This document shows, piece after piece, positions 6,026 to 12,290 of a stretch of DNA of 38,936 nt. Numbering within the stretch: the stretch's first letter is position 1; every line of letters begins with the position of its first letter. Origin of the DNA: Oscillospiraceae bacterium (GTDB lineage Bacteria; Bacillota; Clostridia; Oscillospirales; CAG-272). Under the pieces are notes generated by a model. The model searched no databases and had not been told where the DNA came from. It was given only the letters and a program-made list of their open reading frames with translations. Made by a program: the position numbers and the translations under genes. Where the stretch lies: assembly GCA_015064255.1 (NCBI GenBank), contig SVSP01000025.1:1-38936 (forward strand), given 5' to 3'.

Positions 6026-7687
6026 TTGAACAGAAAGAATTTTCTTGCATATATACTTATTGCGGCATTTTTGCTTATTCCGGGTTTTCTTTCAATTATG
6101 ATATATGTTTTTACAGATTCGGCGCAGATCTCCGACGGTACGGAATCTGTGCTTGAAATCACGGATAAGAATGAAAACGTTTATAAATTTACAAGCACAG
6201 ACAGTATGTCAAAGCTGTTTTACGATATAATCGAGAGTGAGAGAAAGTCTGCAAGTGAAGAAGATATTCTTGACTTCGAAGAGAACGGAATTTTCAAAAT
6301 TATGCTTCTCCAAAAGGGCGAAAAAGAGTATTACACCTTTTATTTCGACAGGACTACTCCAAGCGGATGCTTTTTTACGGATAGCGAAGGCAAGGTTTTT
6401 TCGGTAAAAGCAGATAAGGCTATCGCATTTATGGATTCGGAGTATTCCGTCACGCTTTATCCGTACGCCGAGCGCCCGCTGATCACACTGAATAACGTGA
6501 CGGCAGAGCCTGTCGAAATTGAATGGGGATATTATTCGTACAGCAGTGTGAAGCACGATGTGGAATATCTGGCACAGGAAAGTGTAACTACGGTCGATAT
6601 GTCTTTCCTTGATTTTAAGCTTTCCTTTTTGAAAAATCCCGATTCTATGAACGTAAAGGTAAAAGATTCGCTCGGAATGGAATTTTTCAGCGGAAGCTAT
6701 GCCGAATTTGTAACTTTCGGACTTTTCTCGAAGGTTACAGCGTCCGCGACATATACCTGCGAAATAGAAGCTGTCTGGGAAGATAAAGGAATAGGATGTT
6801 GCGGAAGAGCACTCTACAAATTCAAATTGAACGTCGATTTTGACCCGCCCGGAAGCTTCTGGCTCAGCGCAGATACCGTGGAGGGCGGCGGATTCGTTAT
6901 CCTGTCGGGTAAAAATATTATCGACAAGAACTCCATAACGGTCACGTCCATTCCGTCACTTGATTTCGATCCTATGTTCTTCGAAGACGGAGAATATATA
7001 AGAGCGATTCTTCCGATAAATATCGAAAAAAGCAGAGAAGACATTATATATCAGATAAAAGTTACGTATGACGGTATTCATACCGAGTTTACACTTAAAT
7101 CAAGCGCACCGAAAACAAGTGTTAAAAAATATAATTACAGCGGCAAGGTGCAAACCTCAGTAAGAACTCAAAGTAATCTTAACGAATTCAAAGAATTTAT
7201 AACGTCGGGCAAGTACGAAGAAACGGTATATAAATCATCGACATTTATCTCTCCGACGTCAAACAGCTTCAGAGCATCGTTTGGCGATACGATAAATAAT
7301 ACTTCGTCTAAATCCGATCAGTTTACCTCGGCGGGTATGGCATTCGTTTGCTATCTGAACACGGCTTGCGGTGACGCAAGCGATATTGAAGCTTGCCTTG
7401 CGGGAAGAGTCGTTGCCGTCGGTGAAACAAAATACGGCGGAAACACGGTCGTCGTCGATCACGGACTCGGTCTGAGAAGCGTATATTACTGCCTTAAAAA
7501 CGTAGAGGTCGTTGTCGGAACGATAGTAAATCCGGGTGATAAGATAGCAAACGGATGTGCAAAAAAAGGATATACCGACGGAGAGACCTGCTATATTGAA
7601 TTTTGGGTAGGGGAAACTCCGGTATCCTACAAGGATCTTCAGATAAACGGTTTCGGTATGAATTTCGGAGAAGAACCCGAAATATAA
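6026..7687 (+). CDS. Membrane-anchored protein with a degenerate M23/LytM domain
   Basis: Start chosen at TTG 6026, since AAGGAAG (6012-6018) lies 7 bases before it; an ATG at 5993 would be leaderless. The 553-residue product has one N-terminal transmembrane segment (residues 5-30) and is otherwise outside the cell. Residues about 30-380 look like beta-rich, Ig-like modules (VEGGGFVILSGKNI and similar). Residues about 440-545 match the LytM/M23 fold: VVDHGLGLRSVYY, VVVGTIVNPGDKIANG. Every expected metal ligand is replaced: no His in the first strand, the YAHL-type motif is YYCL, and the HLHFE-type motif is YIEFW. It should therefore be catalytically inactive and act as a scaffold, as EnvC- or SpoIIQ-type LytM proteins can (known for the families; its role here is inference). 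Confidence 0.75.
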   Translation: MNRKNFLAYILIAAFLLIPGFLSIMIYVFTDSAQISDGTESVLEITDKNENVYKFTSTDSMSKLFYDIIESERKSASEEDILDFEENGIFKIMLLQKGEKEYYTFYFDRTTPSGCFFTDSEGKVFSVKADKAIAFMDSEYSVTLYPYAERPLITLNNVTAEPVEIEWGYYSYSSVKHDVEYLAQESVTTVDMSFLDFKLSFLKNPDSMNVKVKDSLGMEFFSGSYAEFVTFGLFSKVTASATYTCEIEAVWEDKGIGCCGRALYKFKLNVDFDPPGSFWLSADTVEGGGFVILSGKNIIDKNSITVTSIPSLDFDPMFFEDGEYIRAILPINIEKSREDIIYQIKVTYDGIHTEFTLKSSAPKTSVKKYNYSGKVQTSVRTQSNLNEFKEFITSGKYEETVYKSSTFISPTSNSFRASFGDTINNTSSKSDQFTSAGMAFVCYLNTACGDASDIEACLAGRVVAVGETKYGGNTVVVDHGLGLRSVYYCLKNVEVVVGTIVNPGDKIANGCAKKGYTDGETCYIEFWVGETPVSYKDLQINGFGMNFGEEPEI

Positions 7688-7724
7688 AATTAATAAAAAT
7701 ATTGTAAAAAAATTTATATTCCCA

Positions 7725-7753
7725 TTGATTTTTTTGAAAAGCTGTGATATAAT
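7725..7753 (+). promoter_or_regulatory. Promoter of the SRP RNA gene
   Basis: TTGATT (7725-7730), 17 bp, TATAAT (7748-7753) with an extended -10 TG at 7745-7746. Transcription would start near 7760, inside the leader hairpin. Confidence 0.88.
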
Positions 7754-7757
7754 ATTA

Positions 7758-7788
7758 CGGTAGTTTGCGGAAAGAACGCAAACTACCG
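7758..7788 (+). other. Perfect hairpin at the 5' end of the SRP RNA precursor
   Basis: CGGTAGTTTGCG (7758-7769), loop of 7 bases, CGCAAACTACCG (7777-7788): 12 perfect pairs placed at the expected transcription start. No U tract follows, so it is not a terminator. It may protect or mark the precursor 5' end. Confidence 0.75.
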
Positions 7789-7800
7789 TGACAAATTTAT

Positions 7801-8106
7801 ACAGGATATGAAATAAGACCATACCGGCCGGGGAGTTAGCGGTGCCTTGTACCTGCAATCCGCTACAGCAGGGGTTATTTCCGCTTTTGAGGGCAGAGTG
7901 GGTGTGGTCAGCACCGATCGCTTTGCGTGTTGAAGAATGGGTCCTGTGCAACTAATGGCTGTGAACCATGTCAGGTGGGAGACCAAGCAGCATTAAGCAG
8001 TATCACTTAGTGTGCCACGGGTTCGCCTGTTCGGAGCGCAGACATCGGAAAGCGCATGTTCGTTTCTGCTCGATTTTGCGGTGTATGGTCTTATTTTGTA
8101 TCCTGT
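7801..8106 (+). ncRNA. ffs: Signal recognition particle RNA, large Bacillus type
   Basis: The RNA component of the signal recognition particle binds Ffh and targets membrane proteins. The sequence shows the conserved Alu-domain segment (GGGGAGTTAGCGGTGCC, 7829-7845, then GCAATCCGCT and AGCAGGGG) and the Ffh-binding stem (GTGAACCATGTCAGGT ... AAGCAGCATTAAG around 7960-7998, then GTGCCACGGGTTCGCCTG). The ends are defined by a 24-bp closing helix that I paired base by base: 7801-7824 with 8083-8106, with two G-U wobbles; CTTTTTATTT follows. Mature ends may lie inside this helix, as the B. subtilis RNA is trimmed by RNase III. The apical loop of the Ffh stem reads GG-GAGA-CC instead of the usual CC-GGAA-GG. 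The synteny with dnaX, ebfC and recR is typical of Firmicutes. Confidence 0.95.
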
Positions 8107-8143
8107 CTTTTTATTTATTAATGTCGAAACGGAGGAAAAGAAA

Positions 8144-9925
8144 ATGGCAACACAAAACGGACATCAGGCACTTTACCGTAAGTGGCGACCTACAACTTTT
8201 TCCGATGTTGTCGGTCAGGACCATATAACAAGTGTTCTGAAATATCAGGTGTCTCAAGGCAAGACAAATCACGCATATCTTTTCTGCGGCTCAAGAGGAA
8301 CGGGAAAGACGACCTGCGCGAAAATACTTGCAAAGGCTGTAAACTGTCCGAATTCTAAAAACGGAGAACCTTGCAACGAGTGCGAGATCTGCCGCCGTAT
8401 TGACAGCGGTATGTCTATGGAAGTTCTTGAAATGGACGCGGCAAGTAATACGGGCGTAGATTATATACGTGATATAAGAGAAGAGGTCGTATTCTCGCCG
8501 TCAGAGGTAGGAACAAGAGTCTATATCATAGACGAGGTCCATATGCTGACCGAAAGTGCGTTCAACGCACTTCTTAAAACTCTTGAAGAACCTCCGCAAA
8601 AGGTTATATTTATACTTGCAACCACAGAAATTCAGAAGATTCCCGCCACTATTTTGTCAAGATGTCAGCGCTTTGACTTCAGAAGAATTCCCGCTAATAC
8701 GATAAGTTCAAGACTTGTGAAAATCTCGGAGCAGGAAGGAATTGAGATAACAGAAAGTGCGGCTCACCTTATCGCAAAGCTTGCGCAGGGCGGTATGCGA
8801 GATGCTATAAGTATGCTTGAGCTTTGCAGCGGTGAGGGTGATAAGATCACGGAAGAAAGAATATCCGAAGCAACGGGTATAATCGGGCGTGAGTCGATAA
8901 TCAGAACCGTTAAGGCTGTTCTTTCGGGAAATTACGGCGAAATATTTGGAATGATATCTTCGGTTTATTCAAATTCGTACGATATATCGTCCTTTATTTC
9001 GGAAATAATGCAGTTCTACCGCGACGTTGCGATATATAAAACACTTGCATCGAAAACGGGCGAAATATCGCGCGAAATTCTTGACCTCAGCGACGCAGAG
9101 CTTGCAGAGGTTGCCGCTATTGCCGAAAAAGTAAGACACGAAACTGTAATATACCACATAAAGCTGCTTGAAGAGGCATTCCTTTCAATGTCGCGCGGTA
9201 CGGATAAGAGAATATCGGCAGAGATGACTCTTATGAGAATGTGCAGCGGTGACGTACTCGGAACTTCAAACGAGGCACTTGCAGAAAGAATATCTTCGCT
9301 GGAAGCACGCTTTACGGAGGGCGGAATATTCTCTGCACCGCGTCCTACGTTTGACAGTAACAGGGAAGCACCTAAGCCGAAAGCGATTATATCGGATAGT
9401 ACACCGAAGCCTGTAAAGGAAGAAAAAGAAGAGGCAAAGCCTTCCGAAAACGCAGAAATTCCGATAGCTATTATAAGCGACGACGAGCTTCCGCCGTGGG
9501 ACGAAGCTGATACACAGCCGAAGGAAGAAGCTCCTGTTTCGGTGAAGAAACCCGAAACAGCCGAGAAAGAAGAAATCGCTGTAAAGAAGCCTGCTTCTGC
9601 GGCTGAGGTTGATACCGATGCGGCGGAAACTTCTGACGGTCCCGAGTGGAGCGAATTTCCCGACTGGATAGAGGTCGTTTCACAGTACGATAAGATAGAC
9701 CGCAGTATAGCACCGTTCTTGCGACTTGCTTCGGCAGATACAGACGGTAAGACCTTGCGGATAAAAGTATCGGACAGCTTCTCAAAAATGATGCTCGAAA
9801 ATGCCAAGGTTGAAGATTTTATTATGAGATTTTCGGCATCAAGAGGCTTTATGTTCGAAAAAGTGGTAATTGAAGTGTCCGCAGTAAAAGAAGACCAGGT
9901 GTCAATGTTTGACGGACTTATATAA
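8144..9925 (+). CDS. dnaX: DNA polymerase III subunits gamma/tau
   Basis: DnaX is the ATPase of the clamp loader. Start chosen at ATG 8144 with GGAGG at 8131-8135; the frame extends upstream but only through the SRP RNA. The 593-residue product has Walker A GSRGTGKTT (49-57), the zinc-binding Cys set C68, C77, C80, C83, Walker B VYIIDEVHML, the LLKTLEEPP segment, sensor 1 ATTEIQKIPATILSRCQRF and sensor 2 region GGMRDAISMLE. Residues about 365-365+200 give the collar domain and then an acidic Pro/Lys/Glu-rich linker (about 420-530) before a C-terminal domain that is conserved among Firmicutes tau subunits. It is directly downstream of the SRP RNA and upstream of ebfC-recR. Confidence 0.97.
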   Translation: MATQNGHQALYRKWRPTTFSDVVGQDHITSVLKYQVSQGKTNHAYLFCGSRGTGKTTCAKILAKAVNCPNSKNGEPCNECEICRRIDSGMSMEVLEMDAASNTGVDYIRDIREEVVFSPSEVGTRVYIIDEVHMLTESAFNALLKTLEEPPQKVIFILATTEIQKIPATILSRCQRFDFRRIPANTISSRLVKISEQEGIEITESAAHLIAKLAQGGMRDAISMLELCSGEGDKITEERISEATGIIGRESIIRTVKAVLSGNYGEIFGMISSVYSNSYDISSFISEIMQFYRDVAIYKTLASKTGEISREILDLSDAELAEVAAIAEKVRHETVIYHIKLLEEAFLSMSRGTDKRISAEMTLMRMCSGDVLGTSNEALAERISSLEARFTEGGIFSAPRPTFDSNREAPKPKAIISDSTPKPVKEEKEEAKPSENAEIPIAIISDDELPPWDEADTQPKEEAPVSVKKPETAEKEEIAVKKPASAAEVDTDAAETSDGPEWSEFPDWIEVVSQYDKIDRSIAPFLRLASADTDGKTLRIKVSDSFSKMMLENAKVEDFIMRFSASRGFMFEKVVIEVSAVKEDQVSMFDGLI

Positions 9926-9958
9926 AATAATAAAAGCATAATTTTGGAGGATATTAAA

Positions 9959-10306
9959 ATGAAATCAAGATTGCCAGAAGGATACGGTTCCGGACCCGCA
10001 AGTATGCAGGGAATGATCAAGCAGGCTCAGAAGATGCAGGAAAGAATGGAAGAGCTTCAGGAAGAGCTTAACGCACGTGAATATGAAATAAAGGCAGGCG
10101 GCGGTGCAGTAACACTTACCATAAACGGTAAAAAAGAAGTAAGCGCACTTGAGATCTCGCCCGAAATCGTTGATCCCGATGATATAGAAACTCTTTCAGA
10201 TATCATTATTGCCGCAGTAAATGAAGCAATAAAGAAGGTAGAAGATACAAATAACGAAGAAATGTCCAAAATAACCGGCGGAATGTCGATGCCGGGAGTA
10301 TTCTGA
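9959..10306 (+). CDS. ebfC: YbaB/EbfC family nucleoid-associated protein
   Basis: Start chosen at ATG 9959 because GGAGG (9946-9950) stands 8 bases before it; the alternative TTG at 9944 overlaps the ribosome binding site. The 115-residue product has the family layout: an N-terminal coiled helix rich in Met, Gln and Glu (MIKQAQKMQERMEELQEEL), a beta meander (AGGGAVTLTINGKKEVSALEISPEI) and a C-terminal helix (LSDIIIAAVNEAIKKVED) followed by the Gly/Met-rich tail ITGGMSMPG. These dimers bind DNA. The location between dnaX and recR is the standard one. Confidence 0.96.
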   Translation: MKSRLPEGYGSGPASMQGMIKQAQKMQERMEELQEELNAREYEIKAGGGAVTLTINGKKEVSALEISPEIVDPDDIETLSDIIIAAVNEAIKKVEDTNNEEMSKITGGMSMPGVF

Positions 10307-10307
10307 T

Positions 10308-10907
10308 ATGTCTGAATTTATAGCACCGCTTGAAAGTCTTATAGAAGGCTTTGCGCGTCTTCCCGGAGTGGGAAGAAAGTCGGCGACACGGTATGCTCTC
10401 GCTGTTCTTGATATGAACGATGAGGACGTGCTCGCTTTTGCCGATTCGCTTGCAGGCGCAAAGACGCGCATAAAAAGATGTAAGATATGCGGTAATTTTA
10501 CAGACACGGACACCTGTCCCGTGTGCGATGACAGCGAAAGATCGCCTATAATTTGCGTGGTAGAGGACGTGCGCGCTCTTATGAGTATAGAGCGAGTAAG
10601 AGAATACCGCGGAAGATACCACGTTCTCGGCGGAGTGCTTTCTCCGATGAACGGTGTAGGACCGGATCAGCTTAATATTGCATCACTTCTTTCGCGTATA
10701 TCAAACGAGGGTATCACAGAGGTAATTATAGCGACCAATCCGACAGTTGAGGGCGAAGCGACGGCTATGTATCTTACGAAGCTTTTAACACCGCTTGGTG
10801 TTAAGACCTCGAGACTTGCGTACGGAATACCGGTCGGCGCAGACCTTGAATATACCGATGCCGTAACTCTGCTTCGCGCACTTGACGGCAGACGTGAGAT
10901 AAACTGA
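10308..10907 (+). CDS. recR: Recombination protein RecR
   Basis: The 199-residue protein acts with RecO/RecF to load RecA at gaps. Visible parts: helix-hairpin-helix FARLPGVGRKSATRYAL (residues 15-31), zinc finger Cys58, Cys61, Cys70, Cys73, the Toprim domain from about residue 80 (IICVVEDVRAL, then ATNPTVEGEATAMYL with its acidic residues) and the C-terminal Walker-B-like region (RLAYGIPVGADLEYTDAVTL). The ATG lies one base after the ebfC stop. The last nine codons (LDGRREIN and stop) are present a second time at 12219-12245, beyond the next gene, with only synonymous differences. The protein itself is full length. Confidence 0.97.
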   Translation: MSEFIAPLESLIEGFARLPGVGRKSATRYALAVLDMNDEDVLAFADSLAGAKTRIKRCKICGNFTDTDTCPVCDDSERSPIICVVEDVRALMSIERVREYRGRYHVLGGVLSPMNGVGPDQLNIASLLSRISNEGITEVIIATNPTVEGEATAMYLTKLLTPLGVKTSRLAYGIPVGADLEYTDAVTLLRALDGRREIN

Positions 10908-10910
10908 AAA
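10881..10910 (+). repeat. Left copy of a 30-bp direct repeat: 3' end of recR
   Basis: Begins CTTGACGGCAGACGT and covers the last nine recR codons including TGA plus AAA. It matches 12219-12248 at 28 of 30 bases. The two mismatches are CGT/CGA (Arg) and ATA/ATC (Ile), both synonymous. Similarity stops at both edges of the 30 bp. Together the pair behaves like the attachment-site duplications seen when elements integrate at gene 3' ends. Confidence 0.9.
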
Positions 10911-10942
10911 TTATATAAAAAATCCACTCTTGGATTGCTTGC

Positions 10943-10988
10943 GATAAAGCAGTATTTTGCATTAACAAATGTAAAGTGCTGCTTTATC
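10943..10988. other. 21-bp hairpin between recR and the HTH gene
   Basis: GATAAAGCAG (10943-10952) begins a 21-base arm that pairs with 10968-10988 (ending CTGCTTTATC) around the loop AACA. Three of the 21 pairs are G-U; none are mismatched. A smaller hairpin AATCCA-CTCT-TGGATT (10921-10936) precedes it. No U tract follows (TATTTAAC), so it is not a standard terminator, although it could still stop recR transcription weakly. It sits just inside the left repeat of the apparent insertion. Confidence 0.85.
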
Positions 10989-11009
10989 TATTTAACAATG
11001 AATTGATAA

Positions 11010-11037
11010 TTGAAAAATCGAAAAAATCCGCTATAAT
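11010..11037 (+). promoter_or_regulatory. Promoter of the inserted HTH regulator gene
   Basis: TTGAAA (11010-11015), 16 bp, TATAAT (11032-11037); a second -35-like TTGATA is at 11003. The gene thus has its own promoter inside the inserted segment. Confidence 0.82.
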
Positions 11038-11078
11038 AAAATCGTAAGCTTACAAAATTAATTTTTTGGAGGTACGGT

Positions 11079-12185
11079 ATGTACATTAAAATAGGTGCGA
11101 TAATTAAAAAGCTTCGCGCAGAAAATAATATTACGCAAGACACGCTTGCCACAGCAATAGGCGTAACGCCACAAGCTATATCTCGTTGGGAATCCGAGGG
11201 CGGTTATCCTGACATTGAGCTTCTTCCGATGTTAGCTGATTTTTTCTCGGTCAGCACGGATGAACTTCTCGGATATAAGTTATCTGAGAGAGAACAAGAA
11301 CTTGCCAATGTTAAGAAGGAACTGGAACGTCTTGCGGAGGTTGGTTCTGTTGAAGAGCGAGTAGCTTATGCAAGAAATGCTTTTGCCCGTTATCCGAACG
11401 ATTATGAGATTCGAGATCATCTCGCGGTTTGTCTGTATGATGTGTGGCAAGAAACTCACGACGAAGTTCTTTTCGGAGAGATCGAATCACTCCTTGTCTC
11501 GGTAGCCAACGAGTGTACCGATGAAAATACACGATACGACGCTATCAATACTCTTATCATGCTGTATGGAGAAGTCAAACAGTCAGAAAAAGCAAAAGAG
11601 TGGGTGAATCGTCTGACACCTATGAAATACTGCCGCGAAACGGCGCTTTCGGGCGGAATTGGTGATGGAAAAACAAAATATTATATCCAAGATGAAATTG
11701 ATAAGCTAACTGAATCCCTTGGATCCGCTATTCAAAATCTTGTGTTGAACGATGATATTCCCAATGATTCATCGACTTGGGAGAACAAAATAGAAATGCT
11801 TAATATTTCCAACCAAATGTTTTTCTTGATATACGGTGACGATCTTATGTATCACCATAGCCAATTATCCTTCAATTATTGGATAATTTCCACCTACCAA
11901 ATGTCACTTGGAAGAACAGAAGAAGCACTAGAGGCTTTGGAGAAGATGTGCCATCATGCCGTAGCCCACGATTTATCATATCAGAACGATCATGGTAAAC
12001 ATTTTATATCTCTATTTGTTGACACTCAGATTTATCCTGAGAAAAGCAAGGATTTCCATGAACTAACAGAACATACACAATGCTACTATAGGTTAGATCG
12101 AATGCAAAACAAGAGATATGATTGCATCCGTCAAGATCCTCGTTTCATTTCAATCATCGAAAAATTGAATCAGTATGCGAAATAA
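11079..12185 (+). CDS. XRE-type HTH regulator with a long helical C-terminal region
   Basis: The 368-residue protein opens with an HTH_3 domain (residues 5-60: IGAIIKKLRAENNITQDTLA, then GVTPQAISRWESEGGYPDIELL). Residues 70-365 are alpha-helical with tetratricopeptide-like spacing (for example ARNAFARYPNDYEIRDHLAVCL and LGRTEEALEALEKM), as in Clostridial regulators that sense peptides or proteins. The target is unknown. It has its own promoter and GGAGG 8 bases before ATG. By eye its codons (CCA, CTA, TCC, CAA) look less biased than those of the neighbouring housekeeping genes. It is the only gene between two copies of the recR 3' end, so it was probably inserted there. No integrase or transposase accompanies it. 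Confidence 0.88.
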   Translation: MYIKIGAIIKKLRAENNITQDTLATAIGVTPQAISRWESEGGYPDIELLPMLADFFSVSTDELLGYKLSEREQELANVKKELERLAEVGSVEERVAYARNAFARYPNDYEIRDHLAVCLYDVWQETHDEVLFGEIESLLVSVANECTDENTRYDAINTLIMLYGEVKQSEKAKEWVNRLTPMKYCRETALSGGIGDGKTKYYIQDEIDKLTESLGSAIQNLVLNDDIPNDSSTWENKIEMLNISNQMFFLIYGDDLMYHHSQLSFNYWIISTYQMSLGRTEEALEALEKMCHHAVAHDLSYQNDHGKHFISLFVDTQIYPEKSKDFHELTEHTQCYYRLDRMQNKRYDCIRQDPRFISIIEKLNQYAK

Positions 12186-12218
12186 GCTATTCTCGCTCCG
12201 CATTAAAGGTGGCAGCTG

Positions 12219-12248
12219 CTTGACGGCAGACGAGAGATCAACTGAAAA
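12219..12248 (+). repeat. Right copy of the 30-bp repeat: orphan recR 3' end
   Basis: Begins CTTGACGGCAGACGA. Read in frame it encodes LDGRREIN and TGA, identical to the recR C-terminus, but no recR body precedes it. It lies 8 bases before the hairpin terminator that would originally have served recR, so it is most likely the ancestral gene end displaced by the insertion. Confidence 0.9.
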
Positions 12249-12255
12249 TAAAAAT

Positions 12256-12286
12256 AAAGCTCCGTATCCTTGTGATACGGAGCTTT
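12256..12286. terminator. Bidirectional terminator between recR/HTH gene and ftsH
   Basis: A perfect 13-bp stem AAAGCTCCGTATC (12256-12268) / GATACGGAGCTTT (12274-12286) with a 5-base loop. It has T runs downstream on plus and A-rich sequence upstream, so it can stop both the plus-strand recR region and the minus-strand ftsH operon, whose last stop is at 12291. Confidence 0.92.
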
Positions 12287-12290
12287 TATT

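Noticed and set aside
8012-8143. N-terminal extension of dnaX by 44 residues
   Set aside because: It lies inside the SRP RNA and its closing helix, and DnaX proteins begin with the short peptide before LYRKWRP; GGAGG at 8131-8135 supports ATG 8144.
9016-10020. 334-codon open frame antisense to dnaX
   Set aside because: Ser-rich translation without motifs, a mirror of the dnaX codon pattern.
10908-11078. Small gene between recR and the HTH gene
   Set aside because: No frame with a start and ribosome binding site; the space is filled by hairpins and a promoter.
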